This document shows positions 20,747 to 33,769 of a DNA stretch of 64,000 nt, in pieces; position 1 is the first letter of the stretch, and every line of letters starts with the position of its first letter. The stretch is from the NCBI GenBank assembly GCA_033060915.1, contig CM065394.1:21815001-21879000 (forward strand), read 5' to 3'. Made by a program: the position numbers and the translations under genes. Source of the stretch: Euryodendron excelsum (lineage: Eukaryota; Streptophyta; Magnoliopsida; Ericales; Pentaphylacaceae). The notes beneath the pieces are model-generated. The model was not told the DNA's origin, made no database searches, and saw nothing but the letters and a program-made list of their open reading frames with translations.

Positions 20747-20969
20747 AACTGTCACCGTCCTCGATGACAAAGATTTTGAAGATTTAAAATTGAAATTGAT
20801 GTTATGTCGCCCCTCGGACCATCTCGGCACTCGATAAGCAGTTTCTCTGGCTCTTGCCTCTCGAAGATATCTGGCTAAAGTGGGGCACACGGCTTGACCA
20901 CCCCCTCGGGCACCAGCTGATGCATAAGATCCACCCCTTCTGATGAAGTGGTTGATATGGCCTCCTTAG

Positions 20970-21255
20970 TTGGGCGCCTCAGAAGTCCATCTCTAAGTCG
21001 CCTCCTCAAACTTTGAATGGATTTGGCCACCATGGCCAGGTGCTTTAGAAGTCCGTCTCTAGGCCACCACCTCGAACTCTAGCTTGATTTGGCCTTATTG
21101 GCCAGGCACCATGGAAGTTCGTCTCCAAGTCGCCACCTTAAACTTTTGAATTGAATTGGTCACCTTGTTCGGGCGCCATAGAAGTCCATCTCTAGGTCGC
21201 CACTTGAATGCTAGATTGATTTGGTCCACCTTGACCAGGCGTCATGGAAGTCCAA
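20970..21255. repeat. About 70-base tandem repeats inside element C
   Basis: Four to five degenerate copies of a unit containing 'gaagtccatctctaagtcgcc' and 'gatttggccaccatggccagg'. There is no coding content. Confidence 0.7.
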
Positions 21256-22032
21256 CCCAAGGATAGCTGCCACTAGTCCATGGGCACCACCAAGTATGCT
21301 CCCTCGTGAGCAATCTTTGATATTGGGATTGACTTGAACATGCCACCGATATCCCCACGTTGAACCGACTAAAGCAATCTCTTCCAAGGCTTCTCGGTCC
21401 CGTCGATACGGCCTTGATTTGGTGTTAATGCCTTTGTCACTCTAGACTTGAAGTTCAACACCACTTCCCTGTGTCTGGGCTAGAACATCTCCCTTCTTGC
21501 CACTCTTGGCTTTGTGAGTTTGATGAATCCAACCCATCAACAACAAGCAAATATGCACTAGGAGATCTCAAAGTTGTTTTGGGCACCACCGCCCTAATGG
21601 TAGCAAAGTGACATCTCACAAGATGTGGCTCGCAAGCCAATCGTCCCCTTGACGGCCCTTCACTCCATCACCATATTCTGATTGCTTCGAGATACTCCAC
21701 TAATGACAATGCATCCCGTACTCAACCGATGTGAAACTTTAAGTTCACACGAGCTTTGCACGGTCCTTCAGTAACTTCGAAGTCAAATTCCTTCATTGGC
21801 ACTCTTGCCTGAGTTAAGAGTAAGGAAACACCCCACTAAGTGTGGCTCACCAGCCAACTGTTACCCTTTACGATTCTTGACTTTGCTTTAATATTCACCA
21901 CTTGCACACCACGCGATCCGTTGCATGGGTGATAAGAAATGGGACCCCTATGCTTGCCCTCTCTTGATGGAAGTCCTTCTCATGCCATTTTGGTCATTGT
22001 TGTTCCATCCATCTTCCTTGAAAGATAACCCG

Positions 22033-22145
22033 ACATTGGCTCCCCCACTCTTGGGCTTGCCGGCACTTGTGGCTCCCCCACTCTTGGGTTTACCGTGCAC
22101 TTGAGATGATTCTAGGTGTGGCTCGCCCACTCTTGGGTTTTCCGT
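22033..22145. repeat. PPT-like triplicated motif inside element C
   Basis: Three copies of 'ggctcccccactcttgggc' or near variants occur about 40-60 bases apart. On the minus strand each reads AAGAGTGGGGGAGCC, close to the element's polypurine tract. The rest of the interior (21256-23038) shows no gene. Confidence 0.6.
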
Positions 22146-23038
22146 ATACTTGAGACTTGCCATTTTCCACACCCTTGTTGGTTTACACTTTCTAGGCTAT
22201 TGTGGCTCAAAGACATAGCCTTCAAGGCATTCCATTGCATTTTTGGGCACCCACGCCCTAGTTGCAGGCTCTTCCAGGAAGTAGAACAATTAATCCCTCA
22301 TGGACATGTCTCCTATGTCAAGCATTGGGCAAAGAACTTGCTTGACATTATCACCCGATTGACATCGTTATGCATTAAGCTTCATTTGGCCCACCGGCCC
22401 CTTTACTTGTTATTCCAGGAAAGAATAGTCGCTTGAGTTTCACTTGGACTTCTCCCATCTTAGCATTACTGCATAGGCCCAACCATTGCTCCATGTGCAT
22501 CATCCTCCACCTTCGTGGCTCTCTTGGACATGCACGTAGTAGTTTTAGATGCCTTCTCATTCTTTTTGGCATCCCGTGTACCTCCGTTGACACGCTAGCA
22601 CAAGAACTTGGCACTTGCATGCGGCGTGTCTCCTACCGATGCTTTGGTTTCACTTTGCTTCTTTAGCACAAGTAATCTTGGCCCTTGCACTTCTCCAACT
22701 TGTGCTTGGCCCACCGTTACTCCATTGCCCCCTTTGCCACTTGCTATTTAGGGGTGTGTCAACACGATGACACAATTGTTGGGGCCTCCTAAGTCTTGCC
22801 CATCCTCTTGGGCTTGTCCACCACACTTCTTGATGGGCACCGTCTTGCCATTTAGCCACCGCGACATTCCATCCACCGAGCCCACCAGCATGCACTCTCC
22901 GTACTTAAGTCACCATCCTATGCTCTTTCATTGCTTCCTTTTATTTTTTTGTAGCTGGACGGCACCAACTACATTCCCACGGTCCGTTGTGGGCATAGGG
23001 TCAGCCACTACCTCATTGTAGCTTTCCCACCAACCACT

Positions 23039-23050
23039 GCTCTGATACCA
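23039..23050 (-). other. Element C primer binding site
   Basis: The minus strand reads TGGTATCAGAGC, the exact initiator tRNA-Met complement, two bases from the 5' LTR. Confidence 0.9.
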
Positions 23051-23052
23051 AC

Positions 23053-23938
23053 TGTTACGGTCCAACATTTTGTGAGATTGACAGTCACAAATGTGGCCCC
23101 TACGGCACTTGCCAAGTCCGTCTGACAAGCCAGCCAAACCCGGATCATCTCATTTGAAAGCTAGAATTGAACGTTAATGGCCAACCGTCAAGCAACCTCC
23201 TTTGGAGAATGGGTGGAAGTAATAAACATATTTCATTGATAAAAACATTATTACATAGCTCACATATGTACAAGACATGCCTCGGCCATCTAAGAAGTTG
23301 TGGGGTGGAGGGTGGTAGGTACATACCCCCTTCTTATATATGCTTTCTTAGCCATTTCAAAACTGATACAACAAAACATGACACCCCCACGAGGAGTCAT
23401 AATGGCCTCTTATAAATTCTACAAAACTCAATAAATAGAACCCTTCAAAATCATGAAACTACGTCCTAAGAGGGTCCTATAGAAAAAAACCTAGCTACAT
23501 TTGGACTTGAGAGCTCCAAGTTATGACACACCAAAGATCAAGCCAAAGTGAGGTTAAATAGGGCCTCGCGGCTGACCTTGGTGAGGTTATCTTGTTAGTA
23601 TCTGACTCGCACTTTGGCACGCACGAAGTGAGGTTATCCAAGGCCTCGCTGGCACGCCAAAATGAGGTTAGATGCTCTTGGTTAGGTGCTAGTGAGGATA
23701 GGCTGCCCCTCACCCGCGCTGTTGCTTGATACATTCGGCTGCCTTGGACGCTGTCACGTTGCTTCCGCGGCAGCCCTCTTGGTTGCTTTTTTGGGCCATC
23801 CTTGGTATACCTTAGAGTTGTCTTGGCGATTGTTTAGGCATTGTTTAGGCAATGCTTTGACAAGGTTTGGACAATCCTTGGACACAAGTTTGTCATCCTT
23901 TTGAGTGGTCATGGGGTGCGAAGAAGCGGACTATGACA
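23053..23938 (-). repeat. Element C 5' LTR
   Basis: Plus-strand ends are TGTTACGGTCCAAC and GGACTATGACA, followed by the target duplication CTATG. Confidence 0.92.
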
Positions 23939-24910
23939 CTATGGCACTAGAGCCGGCCCACCACCCTTTTAACACATTGGATCATGTTAATGTTTGCAAT
24001 TATTGCCGCAAATGGCTCTTCGGTTACGTTAGCCTGAGGAACAGATTCACGTTTCCGATACTTGCAAGTTCGAGCGAAGTGCCCAAGGGCAATCATTGGT
24101 TCTTAATCCTTGGACTCGGGTTTCTCCTACCTTGATTTTTCATAAATCTTCATTTTTGGCTTCAAATGACCATTTCTAGGAATTTGACCTTTGGGCAAGT
24201 TATTATTTGCAGAAATAAAATTTACCTTTGTGGTGGAATGTTCATTGCCATTTTGTGTTATCGGTGTATCTTGGCCTCTAACTTCTTCCTCTATGCGGAT
24301 GCGAGTAATCAAGGTCTCTAGGGATGTTTCCGTTTGTTTGTGATGCATAGATCTTTGGAACTCTCTCTAAGATGGTGGTAGTTTGTTGATGATTCCACAC
24401 ACAACAAGATTGTCTCTAATTTCCAAGCCTTCGGATCTAACCTCTGCTACTGTCATTTGAAAATCTTGTGCTTGCTTCGCAACAGATTTTTCATCCACCA
24501 TTTGATTACAGAAAAAGCGACTAGTAGCATATTTCATTGCGCTTGCCTCTTCAGTATCATACTTATTTTGTAAAGCTTTCCAAATTTTCTTTGCAGAAGA
24601 GTAAGTAGTATTGTAATAATCATAAAATTGATCCGCCAGACAATTCAAAAGATAACACCGATATTTATACTCATCTTGTGTGTACTTCTCTGCTTTTTCT
24701 TGATGAACTTTAAGCTTGTGTGGATTTTTTGGGTAAGGATGTAAGAGAACTTGAGAAAGTTAGATAGAAAAGTACTTTTCTTTTCCATCTCTTGAAATGG
24801 GCTCCCTTAAAATGGAAGGGCTTGTTGAGATCTCCGACATTGTCCATGGATTGCTCACTTGTTGGCTCCATTGTTTGAATCTCCTTAAAATTGATGGTGA
24901 AAATGGACAA
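23939..24910 (-). pseudogene. Copia-2 Gag
   Basis: 24910-24710 reads [20 protein letters not shown] then [10 protein letters not shown], the N-terminal Gag of a copia element. 24648-24367 follows with [33 protein letters not shown] and [15 protein letters not shown] (UBN2-type domain). 24348-24127 contains [17 protein letters not shown]. Further left, the post-zinc-finger phrase VPQANVTEEPFAAI can be read near 24040-23985, next to the element C junction. Frames are broken by shifts and stops. No 5' LTR or primer site could be recognised to the right, so the element's 5' end is not defined. Confidence 0.75.
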
Positions 24911-26480
24911 TAAACAAATAAAAATTACAACGTTGATAGAAAGAGAGGCGAAACCAAACCGGACTGAGGCACAAAAATCTCTCTCTCTTTAAGGTGATTC
25001 AAATCCTCTTCGGTTGGCAAAGCCTAGAAATTGATGTAGCAGAACTTCTCTTATGACTTATTTTCTTCATGATACAATAGCTTGATTGTTCGTCGTACGA
25101 CTCTGACCAACTCTACACAAGTGGTTGAGTCCCAAGCTCCACCAAAAGAACACCATTCTTTGCTGGGCAATCTCTCAAGAATATGTGATGTTTTTTTCAA
25201 TGCAATGAATACAAAGGAGGTGGTGTAAATGAACCAATAAACCTCATGATGAACCTGATGATGTATATTCATGAATGAACTTTTTCATGAACCAATGTAT
25301 GTACAAGGATGAATGTGACTCTCTATGAACTTATGTAGATTCATGAATGAATCTATGAACCTCCAATAAATACATACAATGAACTATATTATTATTAATA
25401 ATATTAAAATGTACCAACATATTGTCCCCCCAAAGTTTTAAAAAATTTCTTAGACCCTATGTACTTTGCATATTCATAATAAAATAATTGTATTGTCCCT
25501 TCAAAACCCAAATAATTTATCTTTGCTCTCCCAAATTCAAGTAATTTTTCCTTGTCCTTATAGCCTAGAAGAAACAAAATTAAGTGAGCAAAAAGTGCCT
25601 ATTATTTTGTGTACTGTATCCATTACTATTTTTACTTTTTTTTTTATTTATATCTAATGGGTCTCATACTACAAAGTTTAAATCTAATTGACATAATTGG
25701 TAAATGATAAAATGGTATCAGTAAAAAAAATTTCCAAACTTTGGCCCCCCTTTTGTGAAATTCCTAGTTTTGCCACTGATTAAGGTCTCAATCCATTGAT
25801 AACATCAGTTGCATGAACCACAGCCCAGTATATTCAATGTGTATTTTATTTATCCAACCAAGCCGATGTATATCCCTACTATTTCTTTTTATATAAATTG
25901 CCTGAAATATAAAATTTTTCTTGTTCTTATGTGGTTTTTATGTTTTATTGAAGAATAAGTCTAGCATGAGGGACCTCATGGCTCTTCTCGTGTGCACTTC
26001 TTTTTATTAATTTACATAAATAGCAAAACAATTATGCACGTGTCACATCAACATATTCTTTACACTTGGAGTTTATATGAGATTTAAGTAAACCAGTTGT
26101 GATTTGTGTGAAGGATTTGGTCCTTCAGTATTCTCCTCAAATTAAGGTATGTTTGGGCAACCAATTTAGGTACTTCTTGACAAAGAACATTTGGTAATAT
26201 TTTGCGGGAGAAAAATGTTATTCTTATAGAAAATTTATACAGAAACTCTTATTAGAATGATATGACATTAGCAATTTTATAAGGCGGATGTTAGGAGCAG
26301 GCGCAGCTAGCAATCAGGTGGCGTCAGATCACCACCACGCCTACTCGGGCCCCCTGTATTTAGTGGGGCCAAGCTGATGTGGGGGTGATCAAGCAGTGCC
26401 TAACCATCAACAATGCCTACCCGTAGCAGCCCTCATTTTATAATTAAAAGTCATTATAGTGGACATTTTGTTTTAAAGTC
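24911..26480. other. Intergenic DNA, copia-2 leader and AT-rich flank
   Basis: The first few hundred bases may be the leader and LTR of copia-2, but no TG...CA pair or primer site is visible. 25200-25400 has short ATGAA-rich direct repeats. A GC-rich block at 26284-26420 stands out from the AT-rich surroundings without a recognisable identity. No gene was seen. Confidence 0.4.
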
Positions 26481-26710
26481 AAAGGTTCTCATTAAGACAC
26501 ATCATTTAGTATGAAAATTCTGTATGCATTTTCTGTTTCTACAGTATTACCTTTTGCAGAATACTCTGATTTTGCTTCACCTAAGCCAATGACATCAAAG
26601 ACTCTTATTAAGACACATCAATTAGTGTAAAAGTTCTGTATGCATTTTCTATTCTTGTAGCATTACTCTTTGCAGAATACACTAATTTTGCTACATAAAC
26701 AAATAACATC
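26481..26710. repeat. Tandem duplication of 116/114 bases
   Basis: Units 26481-26596 and 26597-26710 share 'attaagacacatca', 'ttctgtatgcattttct' and 'tttgcagaata' in the same order, with about 15 percent differences by eye. This is an old two-copy tandem duplication. Confidence 0.85.
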
Positions 26711-27674
26711 CGAGCCCATGACAGCATGGTTTGCTCCAAATGTAGAGTCCTCGAAGCCCACTCATGAGGTCTACGGATTCACCATAGTGAACCAAATAGG
26801 AAGTGAAACCGGAAAACACTAGAGAAACTGAAATGAGAAACGAAACAAAAAAAATATAGAGAAACAATTAAGCATCTTAATAAAATTCTTACTAAGAAAC
26901 TTTTGTGAAACCAAAAAACACTAGAGATCCTGACCTCCCTTAAAAGAGTACAAGAGTTTGATTCCGTCTCTCCTAATTCCCTTCCTAGCTTAGGCTCTCT
27001 CAAACGAAATTCCTTTCGATGTGTCAAAAAAAAAAAAGAGAGAATTTGTGTTAGATAGAGTCTCTGAACATATATACTGGAGCCACCTTAAGGGAAAATA
27101 GTTCAGTGGTTAGTAGTACTAGGGTTGTTATGGATTCGAGAGCTCGATAGGCCCGTCCAAGTTCGTATATAAAATAATATATTTTTATAATTTAATATTA
27201 TATATATGTATATGTTATTAAATTTTATGTTATTCAATATTATTTATAGAGAAGAAAATTATATATTAAATAAATTTTATGTTAGATGGGTGGGCTTGAA
27301 TGCATTGGGGAATGCAATTTTTTAATTGGGCAGGCTTGGGATCTGGTTTTGGGCTTGATGGAAAAATTTTTTTGTGTAGGCCCGACCTAGCCCTCCTAAT
27401 ATCCACTCCTAGGTAGTACTGAGTATTCAGTGATAATTTCTATCAAATGGTGACACATAGTGTGTGAATATATCAGCAACTTGAGTTTATGGAAAGACTT
27501 TTAAATAAACATAGGATCAGATTTGCCAAATGATATTTTTTCTTAAAAGTTTCTCCACTACTCCACAAACTCAGGTTTTTTATGTATTCCCATACTAAGT
27601 GTCAGTACTTAATACTACATGGCCACTAGACTTTTTTTTTCCACCTCAAGATCCATCTAACAAAGAGGGCTTAA
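26711..27674. other. Intergenic AT-rich DNA
   Basis: No gene was seen. It includes an AT-rich stretch around 27160-27270 and a 'gggcaggcttgggatctgg' phrase near 27340 that looks like old dispersed repeat. Confidence 0.4.
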
Positions 27675-27880
27675 GGGTTGGCTTAGTGGTTAAGATTTGT
27701 GGCCTAGGATCTGCTCCATCTAATGTTTCAAGTTCAAAACCTATGAGATATTATCAACTCCTTAGCACCATTCTTAGGGTTTTAGGCTTGATAATTTACC
27801 TGACTTGTGTGGAACAGTAGCACTGCATAGATCCCGAGATTAATTGAAGTACGCACAAGCTAGTCTGAACATCTCGTTAA
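27675..27880 (+). mobile_element. Au-like tRNA-derived SINE
   Basis: Polymerase III promoter boxes are present: A box GTTGGCTTAGTGG (27677-27689) and B box AGTTCAAAACC (27731-27741). The 3' part contains 'gagattaattgaagtacgcacaagctagtctgaacatct', which resembles the conserved 3' end of plant Au SINEs as I recall it. Length about 200 bases. Target duplications are not evident. Confidence 0.65.
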
Positions 27881-28691
27881 CAAAAACAAATATACAAAAA
27901 TGGCTTACTGTATAGAGACAGGAGGAGCAACATAGATATGATAACGTGGTCTGTCCAGAATACCATATAATTTAGTCTCTTTGTGAGGGTTTGATATGAT
28001 ATTATTTAGAAAATTAAAAAATATTCAAAATATTTATAAGAAACAATTGTAAACAAAATTTGTGAAAATTCTATAGAAATTATTGGAGAACTCCTTCGGA
28101 AAAAGACTTTAGAACTTTGAATGTTTCTTACAAGTGGTTCTCGTTAGCTTCATTATTGTTTCCCCTTGAATCTCAATTTATGATTTTATGAATTAATGTG
28201 GATAATGGCGTCAAAGACAGACTCGGACTTTTGTTTTGGGATGCCAAGATTTGGAACACAAATTTTAACATATTGAAATAATTATTATATTTTGAGTTTT
28301 CTTTGCACATACTTTTAAGTATCAAAAATGTATTAGGATACAAGACTAAATCTCTATATGAAAAATAAATTAGTTTCTATTCAGTCTCAACAAAATATAA
28401 AATAAATAAATTAATTATTTCATTGTACATTTAAGCTTAATCATCTATTAAAGTAGAACTCGATATTATTTTAAATCCCAAAAGTCACATATGTTGATTC
28501 TACACTAAATTTTGTGGCAATTTTTTTAATGTACAAAATCTAAATGTTCATGAACAAATAATCCTCCAACTGTTGTGAAGTCTTACTCAGTCATTACTAA
28601 GAAAAAATATTGTTTTGTTGTTATAGTAAAAATTGAAAAAGCAAACATAAACATGATAACTCTATAAACAAGTTGTACGTAGCTGCGAAAG
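27881..28691. other. Intergenic AT-rich DNA
   Basis: No coding frame or clear repeat structure was seen. Confidence 0.4.
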
Positions 28692-29573
28692 TAGGGGCGG
28701 AGCAATGTTGTGAGTTGTGACTGAGGTGTGCCATGGCACCTCCTAGGTTTTGGCCAACTCTCGTATATGTTGTATGCAGATCTATTGTCCCAGCAAAAAT
28801 TGTTCTATTGGCACCCCCAAGGATTTAAAACCTTTCTTAATGTTCTAATCCAATAAGAAAAATGCTATTCTAATAGAAAATTTGTATAAAAAAAACCTAA
28901 CCCTAATGATATGGTAATATGTTTTTGTAATTATATATTTTCTTTTGATATCAAAGATTATGACTCAATCACATTATTCCACATAAAAATTATGTATAAA
29001 TGTTATGTTTATATAGTATTATCATCTAATAAAATATTAAATTTTTGTTAGTGCACTACGGGTCCTACCTAATTTTTCGCACGCATCCTAACCCAATAAT
29101 GGTTAGCAGGGTTTTTATTATGCACTAATCTAACAACTAAATACACGAGTTTTTATTGTGCACCAATCTAACAATTAAATGGCTTGTTTATTTAGGGATC
29201 AAAATTAGGCCTCGCAGCAAAATAAAGAACGATTTTCTCACAATATCTTTGATTTTGTAAATTGAAAAGGAAATTGCATTAAAGTTTAGTACATGATGAA
29301 TAATAAATTATTTTTAAGGACTAAAAATAAGCTCGAGTTTTACTTTAACAAATGATTAAATTAAAATACTCTAAAAATAATTAATTTTTTTTGTATTTTG
29401 CTAAGGCTGACTTAACATTGGTTCTATTTTTCATGTAAAAATTAAGTTTTACATATGCTTGAACTCATAAAACGGCAAAGCAAACTTACCGTATTATAAA
29501 TTATATCAACATGTAAAAATTCGTATTTCAAGTTTTGACACCCCTCAATATGAAATCCTGATTCCGCCCTTAT
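28692..29573. mobile_element. Possible TIR-ended DNA element
   Basis: It is bounded by GTAGGGGCGGA on the left and TCCGCCCTTAT on the right, an imperfect inverted repeat about 880 bases apart. The interior is AT-rich and non-coding. No target duplication was recognised, so the match could be two copies of a common repeat end. Confidence 0.35.
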
Positions 29574-32270
29574 ATAGAAGGCTATGTTAGTGCTCGACAA
29601 CCATTTTTAATTAATATGTATGCACGCATGCTTCTATTTGATGGATAAATACTACTTGTTGCTTCGTGTACATTAGATAGTACACATTGGAAGCACCACA
29701 AACTAAGGACTTTATTGAGTTAGGATATACGGAAAAAAAAAAAAAAAAAAGTAGCAATCATAGTCAATTATACAAAAATTTTAATATTTTTATTGGGTCA
29801 AGACCTTAAAGAGAATATTTATTAGGCCAAGAAAATTACTCACCTTCATCCTGGCAAAGAGTTGACAAAACGTATTGTCCAAAACTCAAGCTTTCGAGTT
29901 TGTATGTTGTATCTAATTTGGTGTCTTAAAAGCTAAAGTCTACCTTCATAATGTATACACTTAGAAAACGTGTTTACTGCTCTCAGAACATCACGTTATT
30001 ATTGCTTCATCTCTTGCGTAAATAATAGGTCTAACCTAGTTACAAACCTAAGTTTTTGCGTGAGGGGTGTAGACAAGCAAATTTTGGCAAATCATGAATT
30101 GTCATCAGTGCTATAAAGAAAATAAAATATTGTCATGTGTTTTGTGATGCTATCAAAGCCTTGTAAGAATGAGCAAATCATAGCCTGACACACATCAAAG
30201 TGATACATTTTCAATTGAAAAAGTTTTAAGCAAATTAAATTATGTCACTTATTACATGGGACTCCAAACAAATATTTCCTTCAATTAGAATTGGACATGT
30301 GTCCACGGATATCTTTATTAATTATTATCACTAAGAAATTAAATAGAAATAATTATTATAAAGTAGCAAGAGTCTTATCAAGATTTATCTTCATTTTCAA
30401 CTATAAATATTGCATGACCTTTAACATAATTTTTGTTTACATCAAGCAAGAGAGAACTATCTAGATCAAAATTTTCAGAGAATTTTCTCATTCAACCATC
30501 TTCTTAACATATATTAAAATAGAATTCATCGTTTTATTCAGAATCAAGCTATCTCGAGGCAATATTTTTAAAAAGAATAATCAAAAGGTTAACTTTTAAT
30601 TAGAAATTATATTAGAGATTGTAATCCACTTTTTTTTTATAAGTAATGAAATTTATTTGCTACCACAATTTTTTGTCTTGAATTTTAGACTCAAAATTTG
30701 TGTGTATAGGGACCAAAGTAAAACATTTTTGTTGGAAGAAGAGTTGAGGTAAAATTTCTTGAGTTTTGTGGAAGGGCCAATAGATTATATGTTATCCTGA
30801 ATATCTAAAAAAAACTATAGAGGCTAAGGACAATTTTATAAACTTTGGGGATTGTGGCCTCCGCTCACCTTCTTTTGGGTCTGCTAATGATCCAAATACC
30901 GCCACTTGACTCAAGACTCATCTGGCAAGAGTATATTTAAACCCATCTAATAAGAGAGACCAACTATATATATGAGAGGTAGAATAAGGGTGACATAGCG
31001 CTCCAAAAGTATTAAATAATTTAGTTTAGTGACTTTCTCAACATTAAAGATTAGTCATCTTCCATTTTAAGAAGACAAGAATGCTGTCACAAAAATTCTA
31101 TTCTATGGAATTGTGTGTATATATATTATTTGCCCAAACAATGAAAAAGGGAATTCATTGAGAAAATAAATCAAAGGCCAGACAGCCTACAACGGTGAAA
31201 GATACACCTCCAAAGAGAGAAATCACCTCTCCAAGTGGTGGTGGGAGTCGTGGAACCTTCACTAAGAGCATGCTTCGCCTCATAATGGACAGCATGGTTA
31301 CAAATATTTATGGATAGTCACATCTGTTGAGTAAGGAATGGAGGTTACATGGATGTGAGGATTTGACTCTTTAATGTTTGGCTACAGTTGTTGTTTTCCG
31401 TTTTTATTTTTTAAAATTTTGTGGAATCACTTTGATAAATTGGTTTCGAAAATTATTTTCGTCGAAATTGCGTTTAGTTATTTTCAAAAAAATTTTCTGA
31501 AGAACTTCAATTTTAGGAACTAACAAAAAGATATTTTCTTAATTTCTGAAAGTGTTTTCATTCTAAAATTAAAACAACATGAAAATAATAATGTTTTCGA
31601 TAGTTTAATTTTTTTTTTGTTTCCAAAAATTAAAAAAAACAAAATGTTTTCAAATTTTCTTATTTTCAAGAACACAAAAAGTGAAACAGAAACTCAAATT
31701 GGAACCAAATAGGAGAGGCAGTGAAAACAGCAATCTGCCTTCTCTTGATCCATTTTTCTTCTATCTTTTAAGTAACAGGCTGAAGTGTTGCCGCAGAATT
31801 AAAAATGGCAATCATGATACTGAGAAAGTATGTGGTATGAACTTTGTGGGTTTGTATAATAATTTCATTGATACTTCCAAAATAAGATAGTAACTGTGTC
31901 CACTTTACAGATAATGACTTGGAAGTATGTCAAGTTTTTTAGATCTTTATTTATTTTTGTGTGTGTGTGGGGGGGGGGGGGGGGGGAATGGGGAGGGAGT
32001 ACAGAGAAGTTTGGTAGATGTTACTGGATAAGCACAGAGCAAAAAGCATATCTTGTTCCTGCTGTTCAAGAATCTTATTCTCCTTTCCCATTTGTTTTTT
32101 AATCAATACCATGTGTCCTCTATCCTCTCAGATTGGGAAAACTTTAGGCTGCACTTGTAACAAGAGACCCCTTTTTGTTTTTTGTTTTTTTTTTTTTTGT
32201 TTGTTTTGGCCGCAAGATGTGGGCACATGCGATGGAAAAACTTTCTCAAACTGATCACACAAACATTATA
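29574..32270. other. Intergenic AT-rich DNA
   Basis: No gene was seen. Simple repeats are an A run near 29733-29750, and a GT tract followed by about 18 Gs near 31958-31987. A TATA-like 'ctataaatattgcatg' near 30401 followed by an AT-rich leader could be an old LTR but lacks visible ends. Confidence 0.4.
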
Positions 32271-32768
32271 GGCCATGTTTGTTTAAAGAATAAAAGGAGG
32301 GGAATATGTGATGAAATTCAATATACTTCACAAAACTGGTATTTGGCAACTAGAAAAAGGTTCTAGATTACATATTCAGAGAAAGGGAGAAATGTAATAC
32401 CATGAAAAAGTCTCCGAAGAATGAAAGATATGCAATACCATGAGTGAGATGGTATTACATATCCCCTCTCTTGGGATAAGATAGAATTTTTATTTTTACC
32501 TTTTTTATATTATTATCATTATTATAATAGATTAATATAATATTATATAAGTACATTATAATATGATATTATATTGATATTAATTTTATATTAAATAAAA
32601 TGATAGTATAATAATATAATACTAATTATCTCACTCTTTATTTCATCCTAATCAAACATAGTATGAGTAATCCCCCATCACATTATAATATTACTTATTA
32701 TTTATCATCACCTAATACCACAATATTATTTATCTCTAATTTTTTTTATCATGCAAATAAACGGAACC
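32271..32768. mobile_element. Harbinger/Tourist-like MITE
   Basis: The ends are imperfect inverted repeats: GGCCATGTTTGTTTAAAG on the left and, on the opposite strand, GGTTCCGTTTATTTGCAT on the right. It is flanked by TATA on both sides (32267-32270, 32769-32772), consistent with a TA-rich target duplication. It is 498 bases, very AT-rich and non-coding. Confidence 0.6.
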
Positions 32769-33769
32769 TATAAACCATATATATTATACAAATGATAGTT
32801 AATTATAGAAGACGTGAGAAGAGATCAGACTTGAGATTAGGTCATATCGACAACTGGGCCATTCCACTATCTTAATGAATATATTTTACTTTGAGTCAGT
32901 CTAATTTAGGCTCAGTTTTGTATAGCTTGAATTTAACCATTTTTTTGTTTATAAACGGAAAAGTTAAATTTTTTTTTATATTTTGTTTTTATAAGATAAG
33001 ACAAATAAAAAAAGCAAAAAAAAAAAAAAGTACAAAAGCTGCAATAAAGCCAGGCCGCCAAACGGGCCCTTAGTTGCACCCCTACCACTTATCACCACCA
33101 GAAGACCACAGCAACACATGCACACTAACTGCTCATGTAGCAGCTGATCTGAGCCCATTGGCCCATTCATGATAGATTGGTTTCCACAGATTCCATATAG
33201 ACTCCCCAAGATTTAAAAATGTCACCATCCATGTCTGAACCTCATCCAAGTCTATCTAGCACACAGACAGACTCTAAAGCCTTCCTCTTGTTTTTCCCAT
33301 CTCTCTTCTTTATTTTGGCTTTACTAGGGAAGTAAGAACCGAACCAAACCAAACCAACGCACTCCTCTCTTTGCATGTCTGGGAAAAGTTCACTTATATC
33401 ACCATTTCATTTTGTGAAGGATGGATAAATTCAAGGTCTGTTGCCCCTGTTACAGTCTCACACTCTCAGAAGGTTCATTCCTTCCACTTTTTATTTACAT
33501 AATTTTGATTACTATTAGTGTTTTGCATTTGTTGAGCATGACTACTACTTGTGTAGTATTTTGTTTATCTGGGTTGAGAGCTCTCACTTTCTTGCAAACT
33601 GTAGAAATTGATAGTTGTTTTCCAAGTATTTTATCTGGGTTTTGTTGGTATTCTTTTATTAGTATTAATTTTTTCCCTACCGTCCAGGTTTATTGTTTGC
33701 TGACGATGAGATTTTGCTATATTTGGGGTTGTGTTCTTAGGTTCTTGTTCAGATTTTGTGTTCTAGGGT
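32769..33769. other. Upstream region of the SAM-domain gene
   Basis: This probably holds the promoter and 5' untranslated exon. The long plus-strand frame at 33421-33882 is hydrophobic, in a different frame from the gene, and looks like T-rich intron. 'ttttgtgttctag' ending at 33768 is a good acceptor immediately before the coding frame. No clear TATA box was chosen. Confidence 0.45.

Larger units (their letters stand above)
19858..23938 (-). mobile_element. Element C: non-autonomous LTR retrotransposon
   Basis: A 4,081-base element with LTRs of 875 and 886 bases, TG...CA ends, and a perfect target duplication CTATG (19853-19857, 23939-23943) inside copia-2. A primer site complementary to initiator tRNA-Met and a polypurine tract show a minus-strand orientation. 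The 2.3-kb interior encodes no recognisable retroviral protein and is partly made of short tandem repeats. It resembles large non-autonomous (LARD-type) elements. Its helper family is not identifiable here. Confidence 0.9.

Noticed and set aside
28692..29573. Firm call of a hAT transposon
   Set aside because: Only short imperfect end matches and no 8-base target duplication were found; kept only as a weak possibility.
30240..30720. A further solo LTR with TATA box
   Set aside because: No TG...CA ends with matching duplications and no primer site could be found.
31960..31987. GT tract and G run as a possible structural element
   Set aside because: It is a simple microsatellite with no associated feature.
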